The translations under genes and the position numbers were made by a program. Of a DNA stretch of 7,952 nt, positions 1-7,223 are shown piece after piece. How positions within the stretch are numbered: the stretch's first letter is position 1; every line of letters starts with the position of its first letter. The notes beneath the pieces are model-generated. The model saw nothing but the letters and a program-made list of their open reading frames with translations, did no database searches and was not told where the DNA came from. Source of the stretch: SAR116 cluster bacterium (GTDB lineage: Bacteria > Pseudomonadota > Alphaproteobacteria > Puniceispirillales > Marisalimonadaceae); contig NZIY01000011.1 in assembly GCA_002691795.1 (NCBI GenBank), positions 1 through 7,952 of the forward strand, given 5' to 3'.

Positions 1-762
1 ATATTTGAAAAGTTAAAAAATACTAAAGTTCAAAAATCTAATGATATCGAAACTTTAACTAAGCAGTCAGATATTATAATAACAATGTTACCTGATGGCA
101 AAGCCTCAAATGATGTATGGTTAGAGATTATTAAACATTCGAAACCAGGTCAATATCTAATTGATTGTTCTACTATTGATGTAAAAACATCAATTTCAAT
201 ACAAAAAAAAGCATTTGAAAAAGATCTTTTCACTCTAGACGCGCCAGTTTCAGGAGGTGTGATAGGTGCTGACAACGGAACACTAACTTTTATGGTTGGT
301 GGTAATTTAGAAACTTTTAATAATGTAAAATTTTTATTTAACATAATGGGTAAAAATTCTATTTTATGTGGAGATATTGGAGCTGGGCAAAGTGCAAAGA
401 TATGTAATAATATGTTACTTGCCTCTACAATGATTGCAGTTGGTGAAAGTTTTAAATTAGGAAAAAATCTAGGCTTAGACCTTGATAAATTGTTTAATGT
501 ATTATCAACCTCATCTGGTTCTTGTTGGGCAGTTAATACATATTGTCCGATTAAAGGAGTGGGACCAGAAAGCCCGTCTGACAAAGATTATGTTGGGGGG
601 TTTGCGACAGAACTGATGTTTAAAGATCTTGGTTTAGCTATTGATGCCGTTAAAGAAACTAATACTTCAATAGATTATGGCTTACAAACGTTTAAAAAAT
701 TTGAAGAATTAGTTCATAATGGAAAAAGTAAATTAGATTTTTCAATTGTTGTAAATCACTGA
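1..762 (+). CDS. mmsB: 3-hydroxyisobutyrate dehydrogenase, N-terminally truncated by window edge
   Basis: This NAD-dependent enzyme oxidises 3-hydroxyisobutyrate to methylmalonate semialdehyde in valine breakdown in the cytoplasm. The frame is open from base 1, so the gene starts outside the window; the ATG at 85 is internal (a Met inside the Rossmann domain). 253 residues are visible against about 290-300 for the family, so roughly 40-45 residues including the GxGxxG nucleotide loop are missing. Visible signatures (window residue numbers) are DAPVSGG at 80-86 with the following GA..GTL..MVGG, the catalytic-type Lys in GQSAKICNN (Lys133, bases 397-399), and the stretch [10 protein letters not shown]...[12 protein letters not shown] followed by [13 protein letters not shown] (Lys198). 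That last stretch is characteristic of true HIBADH rather than tartronate semialdehyde reductase or glyoxylate reductase relatives. Its TGA stop directly abuts the hppA stop on the other strand. No valine-pathway partner is in view; any would lie to the left. Confidence 0.93.
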   Translation: MFEKLKNTKVQKSNDIETLTKQSDIIITMLPDGKASNDVWLEIIKHSKPGQYLIDCSTIDVKTSISIQKKAFEKDLFTLDAPVSGGVIGADNGTLTFMVGGNLETFNNVKFLFNIMGKNSILCGDIGAGQSAKICNNMLLASTMIAVGESFKLGKNLGLDLDKLFNVLSTSSGSCWAVNTYCPIKGVGPESPSDKDYVGGFATELMFKDLGLAIDAVKETNTSIDYGLQTFKKFEELVHNGKSKLDFSIVVNH

Positions 763-2769
763 TTATATTAATAGAGGAGCTATCACTAGACTTACAATAG
801 CCATAACATTAATTAAAATATTCATTGAAGGTCCAGATGTGTCTTTAAGAGGATCACCAACTGTATCACCAACAACTGCTGCCTTGTGAACCTCAGATCC
901 TTTGCCGCCAAAATTACCTTTTTCCACATATTTTTTTGCATTATCCCAAGCTCCACCAGCATTTGACATCATAAGTGCCATCATTACACAACAGATCAAT
1001 GCGCCACCAAGCATTCCACCAAGAGCTTTTGGTCCTAAAATAAATCCAACAACTACTGGAGCTAAAACTGCTAATGATCCAGGTAAAATCATTTTCCTTA
1101 ATGCAGCTTGAGTTGCAATATCAACACATTTAGCAGTATCAGGTTTAGCTTTTCCTTCTAACAAACCAGGTATTTCTTTGAATTGTCTTCTAATTTCTTT
1201 AATCATATCGAATGCCGCATCACCAACAGCAGTCATCGTCATTGCACTTACTAAATATGGGAAAATTCCACCAAGGAACATTCCGCTCAATACCAATGGA
1301 TCATTTATGGCAAGAACAAAATTTGGATCAGCCATTGTTATTTTTTCAATATAAGCACTTATCAATGCCAATGCAGCAAGAGCGGCAGCACTTATTGCAA
1401 AACCTTTACCTATTGCAGCAGTTGTATTCCCAACTTCATCTAAAGAGTCTGTTATCTCTCTAGTTTTTTTACCCATTTTAGCCATTTCAGCAATACCACC
1501 AGCATTATCAGCAACTGGACCATAAGCGTCAATTGCCATAGTTATTCCAACTGTACTTAACATCCCAATTGCTGCAATACCTACACCATAAAGCCCTGCA
1601 AAATAATTTGATGTAAAAATTATACAAACAATAGTGAAAACTGGAATTGCTACAGATTGCATTCCTGTTGCTAACCCTGCAATCATTATTGTTGCAGAAC
1701 CAGTTTCACCACCTTTAGCAATTTTTCTTACAGGCGCTCCACCTGTATAATATTCAGTAACTAATCCAACTATAATTCCTCCAACTGATCCAATTAAAAC
1801 AGCAGACCAAACGCCCGAAGATACTCCCATATGTGAAATTAATAGATATGATCCTATGATAAAAATTAAAGCAGATCCAATTGTACCAAATCTAAGTGCA
1901 ATATCAGGTTTCTTATCGGAGAATATTTTTACCATTAAAATACCAATTATAGAGCATATTAAACCCAATGATGCTAATGCTAAAGGCATTAACTGTAACA
2001 TTGATTGATCACCACCTAGATTATTAATTGTAGCTGAAGTCATAGATGCAGCCAAGGCAATAGTCGCTATCATAGATCCACAATATGATTCAAATATATC
2101 TGATCCCATACCAGCAACATCACCAACATTATCACCAACATTATCGGCAATAACCCCCGGATTTCTTGGATCATCTTCTGGAATTCCAGCTTCTACTTTT
2201 CCTACTAAATCTGCACCCACATCTGCACTTTTAGTAAATATACCACCACCAACACGAGAAAACAAAGCAACAGAAGATGCTCCCATAGCAAATCCTTCTA
2301 TTGAGTGAATTGTTTTTAAGTCACCTCCAAAAAAATAAAATAAAACACCTATTCCAAACAAACCCATAGATGCAACTGTTAAACCCATAATTGAACCACC
2401 AAAAAAAGCAATATTCAAAGCCTCTGCTGCTCCTTTATCATTTGCAGCGACTGCCGTTCTAACGTTAGCTTTTGTTGCTGTATACATTCCTATAAATCCA
2501 GCAATACCAGAACATGCTGCTCCAACAAAAAAAGATATTGCCGTTTCCCATCCTAAAGAGAAAAATAATGCCAAAATACATACAACGCAAAATACAGCGA
2601 GCCTTTTATACTCACTAGCCATAAATACCATTGCACCTAAGTGAATTTCATCACCAATCTCTTTTACTTTACCTGAACCTTCAGGAGCTGATTTAACTTT
2701 TAAATACACAAAATATGCACTTAATAGTCCTAAAATTCCAAGAATTATTGGTACAATGTTATTAATCAT
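763..2769 (-). CDS. hppA: Membrane-bound ion-translocating pyrophosphatase (K+-dependent signature)
   Basis: This integral membrane pump couples hydrolysis of cytoplasmic pyrophosphate to export of H+ (or Na+), recovering energy from biosynthesis. It is 668 residues long, full length for bacterial members, with the many hydrophobic segments expected. Substrate-site motifs are all present: [11 protein letters not shown] (183-193), DNVGDNVGD (209-217), [12 protein letters not shown] (414-425), [12 protein letters not shown] (602-613) and [15 protein letters not shown] (634-648). The motif GNTTAA (447-452) carries Ala451 where K+-independent enzymes have Lys, so this is predicted to be the K+-stimulated type. 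The ion-gate helix has Glu227 in FESY, a position shared by Na+-PPases and some H+-PPases, so the pumped ion cannot be decided from this. The start is supported by GGAG six bases upstream. The L,D-transpeptidase gene ends 24 bases upstream on the same strand. Family assignment is very secure; ion specificity is open. Confidence 0.97.
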   Translation of the reverse strand: MINNIVPIILGILGLLSAYFVYLKVKSAPEGSGKVKEIGDEIHLGAMVFMASEYKRLAVFCVVCILALFFSLGWETAISFFVGAACSGIAGFIGMYTATKANVRTAVAANDKGAAEALNIAFFGGSIMGLTVASMGLFGIGVLFYFFGGDLKTIHSIEGFAMGASSVALFSRVGGGIFTKSADVGADLVGKVEAGIPEDDPRNPGVIADNVGDNVGDVAGMGSDIFESYCGSMIATIALAASMTSATINNLGGDQSMLQLMPLALASLGLICSIIGILMVKIFSDKKPDIALRFGTIGSALIFIIGSYLLISHMGVSSGVWSAVLIGSVGGIIVGLVTEYYTGGAPVRKIAKGGETGSATIMIAGLATGMQSVAIPVFTIVCIIFTSNYFAGLYGVGIAAIGMLSTVGITMAIDAYGPVADNAGGIAEMAKMGKKTREITDSLDEVGNTTAAIGKGFAISAAALAALALISAYIEKITMADPNFVLAINDPLVLSGMFLGGIFPYLVSAMTMTAVGDAAFDMIKEIRRQFKEIPGLLEGKAKPDTAKCVDIATQAALRKMILPGSLAVLAPVVVGFILGPKALGGMLGGALICCVMMALMMSNAGGAWDNAKKYVEKGNFGGKGSEVHKAAVVGDTVGDPLKDTSGPSMNILINVMAIVSLVIAPLLI

Positions 2770-2775
2770 TCATAT

Positions 2776-2779
2776 CTCC
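2776..2779 (-). promoter_or_regulatory. Ribosome binding site of hppA
   Basis: On the minus strand the sequence reads GGAG, six bases before the hppA ATG (2769-2767). It is one of only two clear Shine-Dalgarno-like sites in the window and fixes the hppA start. Another ATG at 2773-2771 lies closer to the site but is out of frame. Confidence 0.75.
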
Positions 2780-2793
2780 AGATTTAATTATCA

Positions 2794-3327
2794 TTACCTT
2801 ATATATATGTAATTTCTAGTTTGTAAATTATTAATTAAAAATTTTAGGTTATTTTTTTTTAGTGCTATACATCCTAAAGTTGATCTAAAGTCTTGGAAAG
2901 AACAATGTATAAATATAGCGCTACCTTTATTTTTAATAGTTGGATTTTTATTATGATTTAAAGTTAACAAAATATCATAAACATCATCATCTCTATAAAG
3001 ATTTTCGTATGAAAAACTTGAATCTTTTGTAGGCTTTTTTTGTTTAATTAGTCTGTTATATGAGTTACTATTTCTATCGTCACACCAAATTAGATTTTTA
3101 TTAATGTAAATTAATTTATTTCTTAAAAAGAAATTTAATTTTATTTTTAAATTTTTATCTCTTCTAATAAAAATATTTTCTATTTTCCATTTCCCAATTG
3201 GAGTTTTCTTGTCTCCCTCTTTTTTTTTATATTGAGGAATAATTCCATTCTTACCAATTTGGCAGAAAAAAATTCTTTTATTAAAAATCAACTTTGGTTT
3301 AAATATAGTATTAAGACTAATTTTCAT
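2794..3327 (-). CDS. YkuD-type L,D-transpeptidase family protein
   Basis: This 177-residue protein matches the compact alphaproteobacterial YkuD (COG3786-like) layout, whose relatives cross-link peptidoglycan stem peptides or attach proteins using a catalytic cysteine. Visible landmarks in order are GDKKTPIGKW (38-47, the usual G-D-x-x-T-P-x-G entry motif), WCDD with YN (81-91), YRDDDVYDILL (111-121), GSAIFIH (135-141, with His141), and STLGCIAL (149-156) with the predicted nucleophile Cys153. The His-to-Cys spacing and the GCxxL end fit the family; the usual S/T-H/E-G-C reads T-L-G-C here. No signal peptide or membrane anchor is visible: the chain enters the YkuD fold within about 20 residues. 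How it would reach the periplasm is unclear, although many short relatives also look signal-less. No Shine-Dalgarno site precedes the ATG. It is divergent from ampG and probably co-transcribed with hppA. Family call is firm; exact reaction is not determined. Confidence 0.85.
   Translation of the reverse strand: MKISLNTIFKPKLIFNKRIFFCQIGKNGIIPQYKKKEGDKKTPIGKWKIENIFIRRDKNLKIKLNFFLRNKLIYINKNLIWCDDRNSNSYNRLIKQKKPTKDSSFSYENLYRDDDVYDILLTLNHNKNPTIKNKGSAIFIHCSFQDFRSTLGCIALKKNNLKFLINNLQTRNYIYIR
2798..2826 (-). promoter_or_regulatory. Possible hppA promoter
   Basis: On the minus strand TTACAA (2826-2821) is followed after 17 bases by TATAAG (2803-2798), inside the last codons of the transpeptidase gene. 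Transcription would start near 2791 and give a short leader containing the GGAG site. The -35 match is poor and such boxes arise by chance in AT-rich DNA, so this is only a candidate; hppA may instead be read from the upstream gene's promoter. Confidence 0.22.
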
Positions 3328-3337
3328 TAAATTTAGT

Positions 3338-3363
3338 TTGAATATTTTTAATCAAATTATAAT
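3338..3363 (+). promoter_or_regulatory. Candidate promoter for ampG and the downstream ligase
   Basis: TATAAT at 3358-3363 is a perfect -10 box about 28 bases before the ampG ATG. The best -35-like element, TTGAAT at 3338-3343, is only 14 bases away, shorter than the preferred 16-18, so the -35 assignment is uncertain. The two opposite -10 boxes share the palindrome ATTATAAT (3356-3363). Confidence 0.4.
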
Positions 3364-3384
3364 ATAGAAGTCTAATTACTTAAA
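3356..3384 (-). promoter_or_regulatory. Candidate promoter for the L,D-transpeptidase gene
   Basis: On the minus strand TTTAAG (3384-3379) and TATAAT (3361-3356) are separated by 17 bases. The -10 is a perfect consensus and lies about 28 bases upstream of the ATG. The -35 is weak. The -10 overlaps the oppositely oriented -10 proposed for ampG. Confidence 0.4.
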
Positions 3385-3391
3385 TAATTAA

Positions 3392-4759
3392 ATGAAAATT
3401 TCAAAAAAAAGTAATCCAAACTCCTTAAGTGTGTTTTTTGAAAAAAGGATGCTTAAAATATTCTTGTTAGGTTGTATTAGTGGATTTCCATGGGTTTTAA
3501 TTGGATCAAGTTTAAGTTTATGGCTCAAAGAAGAGGGGTTAAGTAGAAGTGCTATTGGTTGGGCTGGATTGATATTTGCAGTTTACGCTATAAATTATTT
3601 ATGGGCTCCATTAATTGACAAATTTAAAATTCCTATTTTGTCAACAAGAATAGGGCATAGAAAGTCTTGGATTTTTTTAATGCAATTAAGTATAAGTCTG
3701 TCCTTATTAATTTGGTCCTTCATAAATCCAAGTGATAACTTGTTTTTAATCATTTTTATTGGTTTATTAATAGCCATTTTCTCTGCAACACAAGATATCT
3801 CATTAGATGCACTTAGAATAGAGCAATTCAAAGTTAATGAAAAAAATATAATGGCTGCAGGCGCATCAATGGCTGTTATTGGATGGTGGACTGGTTTCAA
3901 ACTAGGTGGATTAATTGCACTCACATTGTCTGACTTTTTTGACAAAATGCAATTTCAAAATTATTGGCAGATAACTTTTATTTTTTTAATTTTCATATTA
4001 ATAATTTTTAATTATTGCTTATTAAGTATTGATGAAACAAATAGTTTAAATTCTGAAACGAATATTTTTTTTTCAGCAAAAAAATACTCAAAATTTAATT
4101 TATTTAACAGATTTTTTTCTATTTTTTTATGGGTTTCCTCTGCAATAGTAAATCCAATTTTTTCTTTTTTTAAAAAAAATGGTATTGCTATTAGCATTGG
4201 AATACTTTCATTTATTTTTCTATTTAAAATTGGTGAGGCATTTTTAGGACGAATGTCCCTTATATTTTATAAAGAAATTGGTTTTTCAAAGTCTGATATT
4301 GGAATTTTTTCTAAAGGATTGGGTTGGATAACAACAATTATATTTACCTTATTAGGCGGAATTTTTACTATTAGAATTGGATTAGTTAAATCAGTTCTTT
4401 TAGCTGGAATATTTATGGCTATTACAAATATACTTTTCGCAATTCTTTTTTGGGTAGGAAAAGATTACTTAGTTTTTTCTCTAGCTGTAATTTTAGATGA
4501 CATGGCTGCTGCCTTTGCTACAGTAGCATTTGTAGCATTTATATCTATTTTAGTTGATAGAAAATATACTGCTACTCAATATGCACTTTTAGCATCGATA
4601 GGAACCATTGGAAGGACAACTTTAGCTTCCTCATCTGGAAGTTTAGTTGATTTTTTAAATGGTGATTGGGGAATATTTTTTATAATTACATCACTAATGG
4701 TACTTCCCTCTTTAATAATTTTATTATATATAAAAAATAAAATTAAAATCCTTAATTAG
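3392..4759 (+). CDS. ampG: AmpG-like muropeptide MFS permease
   Basis: This 455-residue inner-membrane transporter of the major facilitator superfamily resembles AmpG, which imports GlcNAc-anhydro-MurNAc peptides from the periplasm for peptidoglycan recycling. Landmarks are RMLKIFLLGCISGFPW (19-34) at the first helix, SLWLKEEGLSRSAIGW (42-57), APLIDK (72-77), IGHRKSW (87-93), the AmpG-typical ATQDISLDALRIE (132-144), and in the C-terminal half TATQYALLASIGTIGR (393-408). About 12-14 hydrophobic segments can be seen, with a polar linker near 212-240 between the halves. Length is close to the E. coli protein (about 490). The start follows a 64-base divergent spacer and has no clear Shine-Dalgarno site. 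Its stop lies 4 bases before the ligase start, indicating co-transcription. The partner recycling enzymes (NagZ, AmpD) and the AmpR/beta-lactamase pair are not in view, so a role in resistance signalling is not supported; nutrient recycling is the simpler inference. A different substrate within the AmpG/PAT group remains possible. Confidence 0.88.
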   Translation: MKISKKSNPNSLSVFFEKRMLKIFLLGCISGFPWVLIGSSLSLWLKEEGLSRSAIGWAGLIFAVYAINYLWAPLIDKFKIPILSTRIGHRKSWIFLMQLSISLSLLIWSFINPSDNLFLIIFIGLLIAIFSATQDISLDALRIEQFKVNEKNIMAAGASMAVIGWWTGFKLGGLIALTLSDFFDKMQFQNYWQITFIFLIFILIIFNYCLLSIDETNSLNSETNIFFSAKKYSKFNLFNRFFSIFLWVSSAIVNPIFSFFKKNGIAISIGILSFIFLFKIGEAFLGRMSLIFYKEIGFSKSDIGIFSKGLGWITTIIFTLLGGIFTIRIGLVKSVLLAGIFMAITNILFAILFWVGKDYLVFSLAVILDDMAAAFATVAFVAFISILVDRKYTATQYALLASIGTIGRTTLASSSGSLVDFLNGDWGIFFIITSLMVLPSLIILLYIKNKIKILN

Positions 4760-4763
4760 TATT

Positions 4764-6101
4764 ATGCTTTTAAAATTTATTAGTACAAATGATCTCAATA
4801 TAAGAAAAAGTTTTGATATTGGTTTTAAAAAGATTCAAAAACTTCCTAAATTTGAAAGGTATATGACTTACTTTTGGATTTTAGGCCCTATGCTTTATCT
4901 TCTTGAGAGAGACCCCGCTGATTTATGGCTGACTTCGATTTCATTTATATTTTTAGTAAGGTGTATAATAAAAAAAGAATGGAGTTGGTCAGGTCAATTG
5001 TGGTTTATATTTGCTATTTTACTCTGGCTAACTAGCATGGTATCAGCCTTTTTTGGACCTTACACAGAATTCACTTTTTTTCAAGGTTTTGCCTGGATCA
5101 GGTTTCCACTATATGTTGCTGCTGCACAAATTTGGTTAGGTAAAGATTATGATGTGAGAATGGTTATGTTTGTTTCAATTTTTATTGGAATGATAATAAT
5201 GTGTTTTATACTAATATGCGAACTTTTAGTAGAAGGTCCTAAAAAAAGGTTAATGTGGCCTTATGGCGACTTAGTCCCAGGAAGTTATCTTACCAAAATT
5301 TCCTTACCTGTTTATTGTACATTAATTGTAACTGTTATTTATAATTTTAATAAGAATATAATTTTTAGTTTTATTTCAGTTTTTCTAAGTCTTTCAATGG
5401 TTTTTGCAACAGGTGAGAGAGGAAATTTTTTAATAAGATTTTTAAGTGGTTTCTTAGCAATATTCTCTTGGAAATTAAAGTTTAAAAATATTTTCAAGTT
5501 TTTTTTATTATTGTTAATATTTTTTTTAATTACTATTTTTTCATTTTCTAAAACCAATAAAGATCTTTTAAATCGCTACACCATGGATTTTTATAAGTCT
5601 TTGCCAGTAATTAATATGTCTGAAACAAATTATTATTGGGGTGCATGGAGATCTGGAATACACCAAGGATTATCACACCCTTTTATTGGGTTAGGTCCAT
5701 CTAGTTTAAGAAAGCATTGTAAAAACATTGGAATTGATAAAAAGACTGGATTGCCAATATACAAATTGTTTTCACCAGATATTAAGTGGCTTCCAGGGAA
5801 AAATTATTGTGGCAACCACCCACATAATTTTTATATACAACTTTTTGCAGAAACAGGAATTGTAGGATTGATTTTAGGAACATTAATGTTTTATTTTTTA
5901 TTTCTTACATGTTATAGAGGTAGAGCGATTAATCCTAATTGTATTATTACTTCAGTAGCTTATATCATCCCATTTGCATTTTTCTTTCCAATACAACAAA
6001 CAGGAAGTTTTTTTGGTCAATGGGGTAATTTATTTATATGGTTTCCAATTGGCTTTTGTATTGCACAAATACAAGATTATAAGTCAATTTTTAAAAAATA
6101 A
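4764..6101 (+). CDS. O-antigen ligase/polymerase-family membrane protein (WaaL/Wzy-like)
   Basis: This 445-residue polytopic membrane protein has the layout of the O-antigen ligase superfamily (Wzy_C), which transfers lipid-linked glycans to lipid A-core or joins glycan repeat units on the periplasmic face. About ten helices fill 34-261, a large polar loop follows (262-363), and two or three helices end the chain (364-436). The loop holds WRSGIHQGLSHPFIGLGPSS (295-314) and NHPHNFYIQLFAETG (351-365), the family's His-containing motif (His352/His354, Glu363). Arg219 in GERGNF (217-222) sits where ligases carry an essential arginine before a helix. These features fit a functional enzyme. Ligase and polymerase cannot be separated from sequence alone. 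The gene starts 4 bases after ampG with no Shine-Dalgarno site, so translation may depend on read-through coupling. Its last 18 bases overlap the convergent GT4 gene. Neighbouring glycosyltransferases support a role in surface glycan assembly. Confidence 0.85.
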   Translation: MLLKFISTNDLNIRKSFDIGFKKIQKLPKFERYMTYFWILGPMLYLLERDPADLWLTSISFIFLVRCIIKKEWSWSGQLWFIFAILLWLTSMVSAFFGPYTEFTFFQGFAWIRFPLYVAAAQIWLGKDYDVRMVMFVSIFIGMIIMCFILICELLVEGPKKRLMWPYGDLVPGSYLTKISLPVYCTLIVTVIYNFNKNIIFSFISVFLSLSMVFATGERGNFLIRFLSGFLAIFSWKLKFKNIFKFFLLLLIFFLITIFSFSKTNKDLLNRYTMDFYKSLPVINMSETNYYWGAWRSGIHQGLSHPFIGLGPSSLRKHCKNIGIDKKTGLPIYKLFSPDIKWLPGKNYCGNHPHNFYIQLFAETGIVGLILGTLMFYFLFLTCYRGRAINPNCIITSVAYIIPFAFFFPIQQTGSFFGQWGNLFIWFPIGFCIAQIQDYKSIFKK

Positions 6102-7178
6102 ATCATCTCTGTGCTTATCTAAAATTTTAGAAATTTTATCTGATTTTAATATAAAATTATTCCATGATTTTTTTTGGAATTGTTTTAAAAGCTTATTATT
6201 TGACGTTAATTTTTTCAACTGTCTTGATATTTTTTCATGATTTATATCATTAATTAATATACCATTCTTTTTAATAATTTCTGGTAACCCTCCTCTATTA
6301 GAAGCAATAATAGCTAAACCATTTGACATTGCTTCTGCAGCAACTAAACCAAATGGTTCTTCCCATATTGAAGGAATGACAATAATGGACGCCTTTTGCA
6401 TGATTATGTTTAAATCATCAGAATTGATGAAGCCAATCATGTTAGCTCTTATTCCAATATTTTCGAACTTATTTTTTATTTCAAATGAAAAATTGTCGTA
6501 TTTATTTACGCCAAGTTTTGGAGAACCTATTATTTTAAATTTCCACTTATCAAAAAGATTATAATTATCTCTTATAGCATCTACAAATAAATGCACACCT
6601 TTATCTTTAACAATTCTTCCAACAAAAATAATTTCTTTCTCTTTTTTTGGAAATGCGTTTATTTTCCTAATAACGCCATTGTGTAATATTTTAACTTTGT
6701 TATGGTCATTTGATATACCTTTTAAAAAATTTTTTTTTACATATTCACTTACACAATAAATCTTATCTAGTTCTAATAAAAGTTTTTTTCTTTCAGAAAT
6801 AGTTTTTGAGCCTTTCATTTCTAATGGATTATTGTGAAAAAAAAGGGTAACCTTATCTATTGGCTTTATCTGAGACTTTATTTTTTGAATAAGATAAGGC
6901 CGATTGTGAACTTCAATAATATTTTTTTCATTTGATTGTTTGACTTGCTTACACATTTCATCTGCAATCATTTTATTCTTGCTTTTAAAAATGTTTAATG
7001 ACTTTTTAACTCCAATAAAATTCTTTGTAAACATTGGTTCATCAACATATTGTCCAAATACCCTTACTTTTTCCTTATGCTTACTATATTCAAGATTATT
7101 CTTAACTGTTATACTTACAGATGAAGCTTTATTTTTCGTAAATTTTTCTTTATATGGAAGTAATATATTTATAAACAT
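6084..7178 (-). CDS. GT4-family (GT-B fold) glycosyltransferase
   Basis: This 364-residue soluble or peripheral enzyme is predicted to add a sugar from a nucleotide-sugar donor to a growing surface glycan on the cytoplasmic side of the inner membrane. The N-terminal acceptor domain starts with INILLPYKEKF and an SSVS loop (19-22), then has HNRP (91-94) and FFHNNPLEMKGSKT (113-126). YCVSEYVKKNFLKG (141-154) and ILHNGV (164-169) precede the donor domain. The donor domain begins at IIFVGRIVKDKGVHLFVDA (183-201), the standard GT4 opening, and contains IPSIWEEPFGLVAAEAMSNG (268-287) with the E-X7-E pair Glu274/Glu282, then SNRGGLPEII (293-302). Length is usual for the family. The chosen ATG gives a natural first beta strand, although no Shine-Dalgarno site precedes it. 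It converges on the ligase gene with an 18-base overlap and diverges from the next glycosyltransferase. Sugar and linkage cannot be told from sequence. Confidence 0.92.
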   Translation of the reverse strand: MFINILLPYKEKFTKNKASSVSITVKNNLEYSKHKEKVRVFGQYVDEPMFTKNFIGVKKSLNIFKSKNKMIADEMCKQVKQSNEKNIIEVHNRPYLIQKIKSQIKPIDKVTLFFHNNPLEMKGSKTISERKKLLLELDKIYCVSEYVKKNFLKGISNDHNKVKILHNGVIRKINAFPKKEKEIIFVGRIVKDKGVHLFVDAIRDNYNLFDKWKFKIIGSPKLGVNKYDNFSFEIKNKFENIGIRANMIGFINSDDLNIIMQKASIIVIPSIWEEPFGLVAAEAMSNGLAIIASNRGGLPEIIKKNGILINDINHEKISRQLKKLTSNNKLLKQFQKKSWNNFILKSDKISKILDKHRDDLFFKN

Positions 7179-7195
7179 TTAAAACAACTATTAGA

Positions 7196-7201
7196 TATAA
7201 A
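7196..7201 (+). promoter_or_regulatory. Candidate -10 box for the TTG-start glycosyltransferase
   Basis: TATAAA at 7196-7201 would start transcription near 7208, giving a roughly 16-base leader that contains the AAAGG ribosome site. No good -35 is seen near 7173-7178. In such AT-rich DNA this is only suggestive. Confidence 0.22.
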
Positions 7202-7207
7202 TGTCAA
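7202..7207 (-). promoter_or_regulatory. Possible -35 element upstream of the GT4 gene
   Basis: The minus strand carries a perfect TTGACA at 7207-7202. With a 17-base spacer the -10 would be TTTTAA touching the ATG, which would place the transcript start inside the gene, so the functional -10 is unclear; a shorter spacer to TCTAAT is possible. Reported as a weak candidate only. Confidence 0.2.
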
Positions 7208-7213
7208 TGATTA

Positions 7214-7217
7214 AAGG
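7214..7217 (+). promoter_or_regulatory. Ribosome binding site that selects the TTG start at 7224
   Basis: AAGG at 7214-7217 lies six bases before TTG 7224-7226. An in-frame stop TAA at 7212-7214 overlaps it by one base, so no start further upstream is possible. This makes TTG preferable to the internal ATG at 7248. Confidence 0.55.
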
Positions 7218-7223
7218 TATATT

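Larger units (their letters stand above)
3328..3391. other. Divergent intergenic region between transpeptidase and ampG
   Basis: These 64 bases are the longest non-coding stretch in the window. They are nearly all A/T and hold the back-to-back candidate promoters described separately, centred on the 8-base perfect palindrome ATTATAAT (3356-3363). No operator repeat, riboswitch-like fold or terminator is visible. Confidence 0.6.

Noticed and set aside
150..584. 144-codon open frame on the minus strand inside mmsB
   Set aside because: It is the antisense shadow of a clearly functional dehydrogenase frame, shows no recognisable motif, and has no separate start signals.
748..796. Inverted pair TTGTAA/TTACAA around the mmsB-hppA junction as a terminator
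   Set aside because: The arms are six bases, A/T-rich and nearly 40 bases apart, with no following T-run.
1212..1463. Gln/Leu/His-rich 83-codon frame on the plus strand inside hppA
   Set aside because: The odd composition follows from reading the complement of Ala- and Gly-rich hppA helices; hppA motifs are intact throughout this stretch.
4065..4073. Nine-base T-run in ampG, with similar nine-base runs at 2852-2860 and 7318-7326, as phase-variation tracts
   Set aside because: Runs of this length are common in AT-rich genomes, occur in genes of unrelated function, and all frames are intact; nothing here shows length variation.
4165..4179. T7-A8 inverted run inside ampG as a hairpin or terminator
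   Set aside because: It encodes Phe-Lys-rich linker residues in frame and lacks any G/C; it is better explained by codon bias.
6119..6130. Twelve-base perfect palindrome CTAAAATTTTAG near the end of the GT4 gene, a possible terminator for the convergent ligase
   Set aside because: It is almost entirely A/T, has no loop and no G/C stem, and such palindromes are expected by chance in this composition.
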